DNA of 51,214 nucleotides from Clostridiaceae bacterium UBA6110 (GTDB lineage: Bacteria > Bacillota > Clostridia > Clostridiales > Clostridiaceae). The stretch is from the NCBI GenBank assembly GCA_002428415.1, contig DIWI01000058.1, forward strand, positions 1 through 51,214. Direction: 5' to 3'. Within the stretch, counting starts at the first letter, position 1, and every line of letters begins with the position of its first letter. The notes under the pieces are model-generated. The model searched no databases. It was not told the origin of the DNA and saw only the letters and a list, made by a program, of their open reading frames with translations. Shown piece by piece: positions 24,450 to 33,800 of this stretch. The position numbers were made by a program, and so were the translations under genes.

Positions 24450-25310
24450 ATGGAAGCAAAACCGGTAGGTGTTATAGGTATAGTGGGTGCTGGAACAATG
24501 GGCACAGGAATCGCCCAGGTTGTAGCAGCCATGGGCTACAAGGTAATCTTGAGAGATATAAAGATTGCCTTTGTTGAAGCATCAGTTGGAAGGATCAACA
24601 AGCAGTTGGCTAAATCTGTAGAAAAGGGTAAGATATCTGAAGCCCAGAAGGAAGAGACAATGGCCAGATTTGTCATGACTGAAAACCTTCAGGATTTTAA
24701 GGATGTAGATATTGTAATTGAAGCAGTACTAGAGAATATGGACCTTAAAAAGGCGATTTTCAAGGAACTGAATGATGTCTGCAAACCAGGTACAATATTC
24801 GCAACAAACACATCATCAATGTCAATCACTGAGATTGGGAAAGAATCTGGAAGACCAGACAGATTCTGCGGCATACATTTCTTCAATCCGGCACCAGTAA
24901 TGAGACTGGTGGAGGTGATTTCAGGCTTGAGAACATCGGAAGAGACAATTGCTAAGGCATTGGAGATTACTCTATCGCTTGGAAAGACTCCGGTTGAGGT
25001 CAAAAAGGACTCGCCAGGCTTCATTGTCAACAGACTCCTCATACCATTCATGAACGAAGCTGCAAGGCTTTATGCAGAAGGTGTCGCATCAGTTGAAGAC
25101 ATTGACACAGCGGTTAAGCTTGGACTGAATCATCCTATGGGACCGTTCCAGCTGCTTGATTTTGGCGGGATAGACCTTAGTGTGACGATTTCAAATTACT
25201 TCAGCGAGGAGTTCAATGACAATGGTTATGCACCTCAGCCAGTATTGAAGCAAATGGTGAGGGCTGGTAAGACTGGTATGAAAAGCGGAGAGGGATTCTA
25301 CAAATATTAA
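24450..25310 (+). CDS. hbd: 3-hydroxybutyryl-CoA dehydrogenase
   Basis: A protein of 286 residues, standard for single-function short-chain enzymes. The N-terminal NAD(P) fold is GIVGAGTMGTGIAQVVA, the catalytic histidine region is GIHFFNPAPVMRLVEV, and the C-terminal helical domain has GPFQLLDFGGIDL. It interconverts 3-hydroxyacyl-CoA and 3-oxoacyl-CoA. GGAGGAAG precedes ATG. It is gene 2 of the operon, before crotonase, so the operon can move between enoyl-CoA and 3-oxoacyl-CoA. The C4 assignment is by family; the true chain or branching may differ with the dehydratase substrate. Confidence 0.93.
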   Translation: MEAKPVGVIGIVGAGTMGTGIAQVVAAMGYKVILRDIKIAFVEASVGRINKQLAKSVEKGKISEAQKEETMARFVMTENLQDFKDVDIVIEAVLENMDLKKAIFKELNDVCKPGTIFATNTSSMSITEIGKESGRPDRFCGIHFFNPAPVMRLVEVISGLRTSEETIAKALEITLSLGKTPVEVKKDSPGFIVNRLLIPFMNEAARLYAEGVASVEDIDTAVKLGLNHPMGPFQLLDFGGIDLSVTISNYFSEEFNDNGYAPQPVLKQMVRAGKTGMKSGEGFYKY

Positions 25311-25328
25311 GGTATTGGAAGTGTTTTT

Positions 25329-26117
25329 ATGTATAAGGAATTTGAGAATATCATCCTGGAAACCAATGACAGCATCTCCACGATAACCATCAACAGACCG
25401 AAGGTAATGAATGCACTTTGCAAGGGGCTGCATAACGACCTTATTGAGGCGATGGAAATTATCAGGAAGGATCATTCGATAAGGGTGCTGATACTGACCG
25501 GAGGAAAGAAAGCATTCGTTGCAGGGGCTGACATCAGGGAGATGATGGAGGCCGATTCGTTCGAAGCTGAACGTACAGCTTCTCAAGCCCACTTCACCAA
25601 CGATTCCATAGAAGCACTGCCAATACCTGTAATTGCTGCGATATGCGGACCTGCCCTCGGGGGAGGCTGCGAAATCGCAATGGCATGTGATTTCAGGATA
25701 GCTGGAGAGAAAGCTATGTTCGGGTTGCCCGAGACTAGTCTGGGAGTCATTCCTGGTGCTGGCGGCACACAAAGGCTCGTGACCCTGGTGGGACCGGTGA
25801 AGGCAAAAGAAATGGTGATGGCGGGTAAGGTAATACGAGGAAAGGAAGCCTTTGACACAGGGCTTGTCACGATGTGTGTCCCTGATGAAGAGGTTATGAA
25901 TGAAGCCTTAAGACTTGCAGAGAAGCTTTGCGACAAACCTGCAGCAGCTCTTCAATATGCCAAGGCAGCTATAAATTATGCAGTTGAATATGGCATAAGC
26001 ACGGGTAAAAAATATGAAAAAGCATTGTTTTCACTTTGCTTTGAAACTGAAGACCAGAAAGAGGGGATGAAAGCTTTCGTTGAGAAACGCCCTCCCCTGT
26101 TCAGCCATAAGAGATGA
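25329..26117 (+). CDS. crt: Enoyl-CoA hydratase (crotonase)
   Basis: A protein of 262 residues with an intact crotonase active site: AFVAGADIREM (CoA and oxyanion hole), GPALGGGCE with E115, and FGLPETSLGVIPGAGG with E135, the two catalytic glutamates. It adds water across a 2-enoyl-CoA to give 3-hydroxyacyl-CoA. It follows the hydroxyacyl-CoA dehydrogenase gene by 18 bases and precedes the CoA-transferase gene by 22, in one transcript. It contrasts with the second crotonase-fold protein of the operon (27727), which lacks these glutamates. Its N-terminus, FENIILETNDSISTITINRP, is normal. Confidence 0.93.
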   Translation: MYKEFENIILETNDSISTITINRPKVMNALCKGLHNDLIEAMEIIRKDHSIRVLILTGGKKAFVAGADIREMMEADSFEAERTASQAHFTNDSIEALPIPVIAAICGPALGGGCEIAMACDFRIAGEKAMFGLPETSLGVIPGAGGTQRLVTLVGPVKAKEMVMAGKVIRGKEAFDTGLVTMCVPDEEVMNEALRLAEKLCDKPAAALQYAKAAINYAVEYGISTGKKYEKALFSLCFETEDQKEGMKAFVEKRPPLFSHKR

Positions 26118-26139
26118 CAATATATATGAAAGGAAACGG

Positions 26140-27717
26140 ATGCTCATGAAAGTAATAAAATCCAGTGAGATTTGCAGTCTTATTAAAGACGGGGACATGG
26201 TCTTCTATCCGGGAATAACACTTGGGGGATTTGCAGAGGAATCAGTCATCGAGATTGAGAAAAGCTTTCTCGCAACAGGACACCCTAGAGACCTGACAGT
26301 GTACTGGCAGTCGGGTGTGGGAAACAGGGGAGACAGAGGGTTTGCGCACATGGCATATGAAGGTCTTCTGAAAAGAGGAGTAGGCGGACATCTCAAGGGA
26401 TGCGGTCCTGCGATTGAAAGACTTGCGGGTGAAAACAAGGCTGAAATATACAATTTTCCTCAGGGTGTAATGGCAACAATGCCTAGATACATAGCTGCGA
26501 AAAAGCCAGGTGTAATAACAAAGGTCGGGCTTGGAACCATGATGGACCCGAGACAGGGCGGCGGTGCAATGAACCAGAAAGCAAGGGATGCCGAGGATCT
26601 TGTTGAAATTATTGAGATCCATGGTGAGGAATGGCTGCTGTACAAGCTTCCGAAAATAGATGTAGCAGTCATAAGAGGAACCTATGCTGATGAAAAAGGG
26701 AACATATCAATCAAGAAAGAAGGCTATCAGCTTGGCCAGCTTGCTCTTGCTGAAGCGGCAAAAGCCTGTGGTGGCATAGTCATATGCCAGGTTGAGAAGA
26801 TAATCAGCGCGGGAGCTATTCCGCCCAAGGAAGTCAAGGTTCCTGGAATAATGGTTGACTATGTGTATGTAGCCAAGCCGGAATATCACTGGCAGACTGC
26901 GCAGACAGTATACAATCCGGTATTTGCAGGTGAATATAAGGTTCCGCTCGACAGCATTCCTCTTGAAAAGCTAAGCCCCAGGAAGGTTATCGCAAGAAGG
27001 GCTGCAATGGAGCTTTCACCATATACCGTGGTCAATCTGGGAGTCGGAATACCTGAAGCTGTTTCATCTGTAGCCACAGAAGAGAATGTGCTTCACCTGT
27101 TGACACTTACAACAGAGGCGGGTGGTATTGGAGGAGTTCCAGCAAACAAGCATGATTTTGGATGCTGCTGGAATGCGGATGCTACATTAGAAATGGCTGA
27201 CCAGTTTGACTTCTATGATGGAGGGGGACTTGACTTCGGTTGTCTAGGTGCGCTGCAGGTAGATGAGCGAGGAAATGTCAATTCGAGCATGCTTAATGGC
27301 GGAGGTATTGGTGTTGGGGGATTCATGAATGTTGCCGGAGGTTCAAAGAAGATAGTATTCACGACAATATTCTGCGGCGGTATGGAAGGAAAGCTTGGAG
27401 ATGGAAAGCTTGAGATAACAAGGGAAGGCGACATAAAGAAATTCACAAACTCACTTGAACAGATATCATTCAACGGAGAACTCGCGGTAAAGGACAAGAA
27501 GGAAGTCATGTTCGTGACTGAGAGAGCAGTATTTGAACTTACAGAGGATGGCATTGAGCTCAAGGAAGTGGCTCCAGGAATTTCAATAGAGGAAGACATA
27601 CTTGACCAAATGGACTTCATGCCGATAATCAAGGATGTCAAGCTTATGCCTGCTGGTATATTCAATGAAAAGTGGGGCGGACTGGCTGAGATAATGGAGA
27701 GGAAAATGAAAGGTTAG
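26140..27717 (+). CDS. Family I CoA-transferase, fused two-domain (YdiF / propionate CoA-transferase type)
   Basis: A protein of 525 residues holding both alpha-like and beta-like CoA-transferase domains. The catalytic glutamate lies in LTTEAGGIGGVPA at the start of the second domain, and the oxyanion-hole motif GGGGIGVGGF-like region NGGGIGVGGFMNVAGG follows. The enzyme swaps CoA between acetyl-CoA (or another acyl-CoA) and a free acid, activating substrate without ATP. ATG 26140 (MLMKVIK) has AAAGGA five bases upstream; an earlier in-frame ATG at 26080 lies inside crotonase. In this operon it probably loads the imported acid or recovers CoA from the product. Confidence 0.9.
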   Translation: MLMKVIKSSEICSLIKDGDMVFYPGITLGGFAEESVIEIEKSFLATGHPRDLTVYWQSGVGNRGDRGFAHMAYEGLLKRGVGGHLKGCGPAIERLAGENKAEIYNFPQGVMATMPRYIAAKKPGVITKVGLGTMMDPRQGGGAMNQKARDAEDLVEIIEIHGEEWLLYKLPKIDVAVIRGTYADEKGNISIKKEGYQLGQLALAEAAKACGGIVICQVEKIISAGAIPPKEVKVPGIMVDYVYVAKPEYHWQTAQTVYNPVFAGEYKVPLDSIPLEKLSPRKVIARRAAMELSPYTVVNLGVGIPEAVSSVATEENVLHLLTLTTEAGGIGGVPANKHDFGCCWNADATLEMADQFDFYDGGGLDFGCLGALQVDERGNVNSSMLNGGGIGVGGFMNVAGGSKKIVFTTIFCGGMEGKLGDGKLEITREGDIKKFTNSLEQISFNGELAVKDKKEVMFVTERAVFELTEDGIELKEVAPGISIEEDILDQMDFMPIIKDVKLMPAGIFNEKWGGLAEIMERKMKG

Positions 27718-27726
27718 GGGGGAATC

Positions 27727-28671
27727 ATGGAAAATGTATCATTGGCAAGCCTTGGTCCGTTAGTCAAAGAGACATCGGGCGCTGCTATAGTAGACCTGAG
27801 TGAGGGTATAGCCGGTCTGGTATTCACAGACGAAAAAGGCAGGATAAGTCACAAAACGGCAGCTTGGGCAGCTGAGGCAATTAAGGAAATGGAGGATGAA
27901 GTTGAAGGGATTGTAGTTTTTCCAAATGGCGGCAATTTCTGCTGCGGAAATAACGACAATGATAGTAAAGACCCATATACAGTCGCAAAAAGCATTCAAA
28001 GCCTTTCATCAACAATCAGGCATTACAGAAAGCCTGTGGTTGCTGCACTTAAAGGTATGGTGCTCGGCGCGGGTTATGATATTGCACTGAATTGCCATGC
28101 AATTATTGCGGAACCGACAGGGGTTTCTGCAGGGTATGATTTTCGTCAAAACAATTATCCACCGATGGGTGGAGGTCTGACTGCACAGATAATTGAAGCA
28201 TATACAAAAGGTGAGGACATACCTGGCATAGATCTTGTTCCGGTAATGAAAAAGCTGCAGGGCAGCGTATGCTTCCCTAAAAAAACCGAAACTACGGTAG
28301 AAATGGTTAACCAGGGAATCCTGCCAAAAGCCACAAAAATCGCCTTGCCGGGTGAGGATGTCGTTAACAAGGGAAGAATCAAGGCAAGGAACATGAGTAT
28401 TGAAGGGTTTGAACCAGTTTCTCAGAAGAAGGTTTCAGTATTGGGTAAAACCGGAAGCGCAGCCCTTAAGATAATTGCTGTAAATATGTATATGGGTGGG
28501 TTCATGACCGATTCATCATATGATATTGCAGTGGCAGTCGGGAATGTGATTGGTGGAGGTGAGGTGCCGAAGGGAACCGAGGTTACTGAAGTTCAGCTCC
28601 TGGAGCTTGAAGCAAGAGGATACCAGGAGGCTTGCCTGTCGAAGGACAGGGTAGGTGAGGTGGCAAGATGA
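27727..28671 (+). CDS. Crotonase-fold protein without the usual catalytic glutamates
   Basis: A protein of 314 residues resembling the enoyl-CoA hydratase part that is fused at the C-terminus of FadN-type bifunctional beta-oxidation proteins, here free-standing. It keeps the oxyanion-hole frame (PNGGNFCCGNND; KPVVAALKGMVLGAGYD). However, where active hydratases have the two glutamates it has D118 (GAGYD) and the RQNNYPPMGGG stretch. It may be a CoA-ester isomerase, hydrolase or structural partner, or use other residues. It starts nine bases after the CoA-transferase gene and overlaps the thiolase start by four bases (ATGA). Tight coupling implies it works with the thiolase. Function unknown. 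Confidence 0.75.
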   Translation: MENVSLASLGPLVKETSGAAIVDLSEGIAGLVFTDEKGRISHKTAAWAAEAIKEMEDEVEGIVVFPNGGNFCCGNNDNDSKDPYTVAKSIQSLSSTIRHYRKPVVAALKGMVLGAGYDIALNCHAIIAEPTGVSAGYDFRQNNYPPMGGGLTAQIIEAYTKGEDIPGIDLVPVMKKLQGSVCFPKKTETTVEMVNQGILPKATKIALPGEDVVNKGRIKARNMSIEGFEPVSQKKVSVLGKTGSAALKIIAVNMYMGGFMTDSSYDIAVAVGNVIGGGEVPKGTEVTEVQLLELEARGYQEACLSKDRVGEVAR

Positions 28672-29837
28672 GAGAAGTAGTAATAGTAAGCTATGCAAGA
28701 TCAGCGGTGGCAAAGGCGCCTAAAGGGCTGCTGAAATTCACAAGACCTGAAGAGCTTGCAGGCCAGGTCATCAAGGGACTTCTTGCCAGGACCCCCGGGC
28801 TTTCGCCTGAGCTGGTTGAAGAGGTTGTAATGGGTAATGCTTTTCCAGAAGCGGAACAGGGAGTAAATATTGGAAGGATAGCAGCAGCACTCGCTGGGCT
28901 TCCAGACACAACTGCAGCCCAAACAGTAAACAGGTTCTGCGCATCCGGTGTGCAGTCAATTGCCACAGCGCATAACGCAATCCTTGCTGGTAACATAGAT
29001 ATAGCGATAGCTGGTGGTGTTGAAAGCATGAGCACGATTCCAGGTGGCGGAAACATGAATTTTCCTAATCCAAAGCTTCTTGCGGTGCAGGCAGGCCATT
29101 ACCTGTCAATGGGAGTGACAGCTGAAAATGTAGCTTCAAAGTACAATGTAAGCAGAGAGAAGCAGGATCTGCTGGCTGCAAGGAGTCATAATAGGGCTGA
29201 GGCAGCTCAGAAGAGCGGACTGTTCAGGGATGAGATAATTGACATTGAAGCTGTGAGGCCTCTTATTGACGGCAGCGGCGAAGAGAAGTTCATATTCAAT
29301 CAGGATGAAGGAATACGTTATGGATCCAAGTTCGAGGACCTTTCAAAACTGAGGCCTGTATTCAAAGCCAATGGATCTGTGACAGCTGGAAATTCATCAC
29401 AGACAAGCGACGGGTCAGGTTTCGTTATGCTCATGGAAAAAAGGACCGCCATAAGTCTTGGACTGAAGCCTTTAGCGAGAATCAGAGCATTTTCTGCAGT
29501 TGGAGTGTCGCCTGACATAATGGGAGTAGGGCCTATGTATGCCATACCTAAGGCGTTGAAACAAGCAGGAATGACACTTAAGGACATCGGACTTATAGAG
29601 CTTAATGAGGCTTTTGCATCTCAAGCTATAGCATGCATAGAGGCGTTGGGCATCAATGAAGAAATAACCAATGTCAACGGCGGTGCGATAGCTTTGGGTC
29701 ACCCATTGGGTGGAAGCGGTGCCGTGCTGACGTCAAAGCTCTTCAGCGAGATGAAAAGAAGAAACGAGAGTGTCGGAATGGTAAGCATGTGTATCGGTGG
29801 TGGAATGGGTGCAGCAATAATTTATGAAATGATATAA
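28668..29837 (+). CDS. Acetyl-CoA acyltransferase (FadA-type thiolase)
   Basis: A thiolase of 389 residues with nucleophile C91 (NRFCASGVQS), histidine in NGGAIALGHPLGGSG and acid/base cysteine in MCIGGGMGAA. The N-terminus (VIVSYARSAVAKAPKG) and the insertion around NMNFPNPKL resemble degradative FadA/3-ketoacyl-CoA thiolases rather than biosynthetic acetoacetyl-CoA thiolase. It cleaves 3-oxoacyl-CoA to acetyl-CoA plus a shortened acyl-CoA. It overlaps the preceding crotonase-fold gene by four bases. A substrate longer than acetoacetyl-CoA would agree with a non-C4 dehydratase upstream. Confidence 0.9.
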   Translation: MREVVIVSYARSAVAKAPKGLLKFTRPEELAGQVIKGLLARTPGLSPELVEEVVMGNAFPEAEQGVNIGRIAAALAGLPDTTAAQTVNRFCASGVQSIATAHNAILAGNIDIAIAGGVESMSTIPGGGNMNFPNPKLLAVQAGHYLSMGVTAENVASKYNVSREKQDLLAARSHNRAEAAQKSGLFRDEIIDIEAVRPLIDGSGEEKFIFNQDEGIRYGSKFEDLSKLRPVFKANGSVTAGNSSQTSDGSGFVMLMEKRTAISLGLKPLARIRAFSAVGVSPDIMGVGPMYAIPKALKQAGMTLKDIGLIELNEAFASQAIACIEALGINEEITNVNGGAIALGHPLGGSGAVLTSKLFSEMKRRNESVGMVSMCIGGGMGAAIIYEMI

Positions 29838-29850
29838 GTGAGGTAGGATT

Positions 29851-30135
29851 ATGGGAAATCTTGAGGAAAAGGTAAAGAATGTCATTGAGAGTGAAATCAA
29901 CGTCAAGCTTCTTGAGCATGATGGGTGGGTAGAGCTTGTAAGAATCGAGGGAGATGTGGCAAACGTGAGGTTCAGGGGAGCCTGCAGCAACTGCGGATCG
30001 ACACAAGATACATTGGATACAGTCCTCAAGCCAAGCCTGACTGCTATTGATGGAATACGTGATGTCAGGATGATATCTGATGTAAGCGAGGACCTTCTGA
30101 TGTTTGCGAGGAGTCTGATGACCCATAGAGGTTAG
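29851..30135 (+). CDS. Nfu-type (NifU C-terminal domain) iron-sulfur protein
   Basis: A protein of 94 residues. It is a single NifU-like C-terminal domain with the CxxC cluster motif C45-x-x-C48 (GACSNCGSTQDTL), which can carry a transient [4Fe-4S] cluster and hand it to target enzymes. It begins 13 bases after the thiolase gene and is the last gene of the RpoN operon. The only recognisable [4Fe-4S] enzyme in this operon is the AbfD-like dehydratase, so a dedicated maturation role is an attractive inference. A general cellular Nfu role cannot be excluded. Confidence 0.85.
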   Translation: MGNLEEKVKNVIESEINVKLLEHDGWVELVRIEGDVANVRFRGACSNCGSTQDTLDTVLKPSLTAIDGIRDVRMISDVSEDLLMFARSLMTHRG

Positions 30136-30144
30136 CTTAATTTT

Positions 30145-30173
30145 GTCTCTGCCTATAGGCAGGGACTTTTTTT
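30145..30173 (+). terminator. Rho-independent terminator of the AbfD-like operon
   Basis: GTCTCTGCC pairs with GGCAGGGAC (one wobble) around a TATA loop, followed by seven Ts. Confidence 0.9.
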
Positions 30174-30174
30174 A

Positions 30175-30210
30175 TACAAACAGGACGACAAAAATGCCGT
30201 CCTGTTTGTA
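30175..30210. terminator. Hairpin at the 3' end of the tetR-ABC operon
   Basis: 13-base arms TACAAACAGGACG and CGTCCTGTTTGTA surround a 10-base loop just after the TetR stop codon (leftward). No T-run follows on that strand, so it is a weak terminator or a 3'-end stabiliser. Confidence 0.5.
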
Positions 30211-30217
30211 ATCATGT

Positions 30218-30796
30218 TTATTGAAGACTATTCTCCGGTAGGTTCAGACCCTGCTCAATAAGGTCAAGTATGACTGACCTTTCCCTTAGGCCGTTCCCAA
30301 TAAGCTCAGCCAGTCCCTGTATTATAAGGGTGACCATCAGTTCAGGGTGTCTTATGTTAAGTGCGCCTGATAAGGTGCCTTCTGCCATTAGGGAATTTAT
30401 CACATCAGTGGTAGTGCTTGTCAGCCTGGTTTTGATTATGTCGTAAAGCTGGCTGGTATAAACAAGGTTTGTGACACTTCCTGTACTTTCATCCAATATG
30501 CCGAATGAATCAAGGAACATGTCAACTACCATTGTGATCCTTTGGTTGAAGCCCATATCTTTTATTTCAAGTGACGATTTGATGCTTCTTTCGATTGAGT
30601 CCATGATATGGTCGGCGACAGCAGCTATGATGTCGTCCTTAGATTTGAAGTAGTAATAGAAGAGACCCTGTGCCACTCCAACTGTTTTGACAATCTGACT
30701 GACAGGGGTATTGTCTATTCCCTGTTCGATGAACAGTGCTCTTGCTGTCTCAACTATTTCCTGTCTGCGTTCTTCCCTGGGCTTAGATATTCTCAA
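30218..30796 (-). CDS. TetR-family transcriptional regulator
   Basis: A protein of 192 residues. The N-terminal helix-turn-helix (REERRQEIVETARALFIEQG, then TPVSQIVKTVGVAQGLFYYYF) is typical of TetR; the ligand domain is generic. The start is TTG 30796, given by AGGAGG six bases upstream. That site overlaps the stop codon of the permease gene, so translation is coupled. It is the last gene of the ATPase-permease-tetR operon and probably autorepresses it through the dyad at 35024-35042, releasing when a transported toxic or amphipathic compound binds. Confidence 0.9.
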   Translation of the reverse strand: MRISKPREERRQEIVETARALFIEQGIDNTPVSQIVKTVGVAQGLFYYYFKSKDDIIAAVADHIMDSIERSIKSSLEIKDMGFNQRITMVVDMFLDSFGILDESTGSVTNLVYTSQLYDIIKTRLTSTTTDVINSLMAEGTLSGALNIRHPELMVTLIIQGLAELIGNGLRERSVILDLIEQGLNLPENSLQ

Positions 30797-30806
30797 GGTG
30801 CACCTC

Positions 30807-33800
30807 CTAATCCACTGACTTCAGTGATTCGACCATGTTGATCTTCTTCAGTCTGAAGTACATTACAAAATTTACTATGAATGAGAATCCCATGGTCAAT
30901 ATAACGGCATATAGGTAGCTTGGCCAGAGTATTTCACGACCGAACATGATGTAGTCAAGCTCTACGGTGGCAATGATATATATATGGAGCAGGTAACCGA
31001 GAACAAGGCCCAGGAGGCTTCCTAAAAAGCTGAGGATTATGTTCTCACGGAATACGTATGTTGAAACCTCCATGTCCCTGAAGCCCAATACCTTGATTGT
31101 CGCTATCTCCCTCATCCTTTCAGTTATGTTGATGTTCGTGAGGTTGAAGAGAACTACAAATGCCAGTGCTCCAGATGCGATTATTAGAACAAGGACCACG
31201 AGGTTGAAGGAACCAAGTGACTTGGTGAAGTCCAGTATTGATCCTGAGAGGAATACTGTTGCAAGTACACTCTCGTTTTCAAGGAGCTTTTCACTAAGAG
31301 CAGCCTCTTTTTCCTCAGTTACCTCATCCAGGTTAAATAGTATTGAGTTTTGTTGAGGTTCCCGGGAAAAGACCTGCGAATAATAATCCTTAGAAACGTA
31401 TATATAGTGGAGCATGTAGTTTTCAGTGATTCCTGATACTTTGATACTGAACTTCTCCTTGTCTGAATTCTCGAGGGTGATCCTGTCTCCAGGGCTTACG
31501 CCAAGAAGCATTGACAGCTTTTCAGAAATTACCGCACCATCATTACTTAGCTTTATCGGGGATTTTGATTCCCTGTCCCTTAGCACTATGTAGTTTGAAA
31601 GGCGTTCGGTGTCATCGGGCGCAATAAGGGTAACCTCGTGGGATTTGCCAATCAGGTCGGATGATGCTGTAAGGCTCTCCGTGACTGCAAACATCTCTTC
31701 GGTGACGGATGGTTCTGTTTCGAGCATATCAATGACTTCGTTAGCCGAAGGATCAGTATCAAGGACTACCATGGCATCATATACCTGCAGTTCCTTGAAA
31801 TGTGTCCCCATCATGGATAGTATGGAGTCACGCAAGCCGAAGCCAGTTAGTAGCAGTGCAGTGCAGCCGGAAATTCCGATTACCGTCATGAGGAATCTCT
31901 TTTTATAACGGAACAGGTTTCTGATTGTGACCTTTTTCATGAAGCTTAGCTTGTCCCAGATGAACGGCATCCTTTCAAGAAGTACCTTCTTTCCCGGAGG
32001 GGGAGCTTTGGGAAGCATAAGCTGCGACGGGCTTTCCCTGAGTGACTTTGCAGTAGCTGAATATGCAGCAACAAGGGTCACAACTGTTGCTATGAAATAG
32101 GAAATAAGGGCATAGTTCCAATGGAAGGGAGTAACAGGTGATGGAAGCAGGTACAGTATCTTATAGGCTTCTATGATAATGGTAGGAAAAAGAGTGAATC
32201 CGATGGCGAAGCCTATGAGTGAACCTAAAGTACTTGCAGCGAGGGCATATGTGGTATACTTTGCTGAAATTGTGTTCTTGGCATATCCAAGAGCCTTGAG
32301 CGTTCCTATTTGGGTTCTTTCCTCTTCGACCATCCTGGTCATGGTTGTAAGACAAACGAGTGATGCCACCAAAAAGAAGAAAAGAGGGAATACCTTGGCG
32401 ACATTTCCTATCCTTAAGGAATCATCCTCGAAATTGGTATAGCCAGGATTGTCGTCCCTTGTGAATACATACCATTCTCCCTTGATGTCTGTAAGCTTGC
32501 CTTCTGCATCCCTAAGCTCATTTTCTGCATCGAGGAACTCTGAATCTGCCTTTGCAAGGCCTTCCTCGTACGCTGCAAGACCTTCCCTGTAGTCAGCCCA
32601 GCCCTGATCAAGCTTAACCCGGCCTGCTGCAAGCTCTGCATTCAATGTCTTCTCACTGGCATTAAGCGTCTTTTCAGCCTGGTCAAGTGCGCGGTCATTC
32701 TTTTCAAGTGTACTTTTTGCAGCTGACAGCTGCTTCTTTCCGGCTGCGAGTTCGCTGTTTGCAGCTTCAATCTGTCCAGTCATATCACTTACAAGTATAA
32801 CCATCTCATCGTATCTGGCCCTGTTTTCTTCAATAATGTCAGCGAGTGCTGCAAGCTCTTCCTCGCTCAGCTCACCTGTCTCGTTGAACTTCCTGATCAG
32901 GGCGTTAGCCTCATCGATATCCTGCCTTATTCCCTCCGGATCATCAAGCTCATCCAATGGAGGCAATCCATATTCTTTTGCAAGACTTTCGTACTCATCA
33001 CCGTATTCTGCCTGGTATTGCGAGATAAGTTCCCGAAGAGCTGAGAGGTCTTCTGAATCATCCAGTCCCTCAGTTGGTATCTCAGGCACCACAGGTATTT
33101 CACCTTCTCCGGTAGAGAGGTATTCAAGCATCCTTGCATATGAATCCTCAGCGGGTAATAGCTCTACGCCCATTGAATCAAGCAGACTCTTTGCTTCCGC
33201 CAATAGCAGGTTGGGTATCCTTAGCTCTTCCTCAGCTGCATTAAGAAGGGCAAGGTTCTTATCGTATTCGGCCCATCCGGCTGATATCTGCTTTCTTCCT
33301 GCAGCAATCTGAGCCCTGCCGTCTGCTATCTGCTTCCTGTATTTCGCATCATTGACCTTAAGCTCTGTTTCACCGGACTCCAGCTGGTCTCTGGCATCAT
33401 TAAGCTTGACAAGGGCATCATCAAGCTCGGCATATGCCTTCTTCTTTTCATCGTCAAGCTCTGCCCAGCCATCCTCGATCTTTTTCCTGAGCTCATCGAG
33501 CTCCTGGGCGATCCGTTCCTTTCCCAGAGAGGTAAAGGCAGCCTTTAGACTTCCGACATTTTCTTCGTACTCTTCTGAATATGCACTGATTTCCTTTAGT
33601 CCTGATCCGGTCACATAAACCTCGGTTATGCGCTCGAAGGTGAAGGCTTCTTTAGGCACCAGCATGAAGAATCTGATGTTTCCGTCACCTATTGTTGTCT
33701 GGCCTCTGGCCTGGTCGATGTACATCGGAGATTGTATCTTTCCGACTATCGTATAGGACTCTTCTCTCAGGCTGTCCTCAAGGTCCTCTCCCGATGGAGC

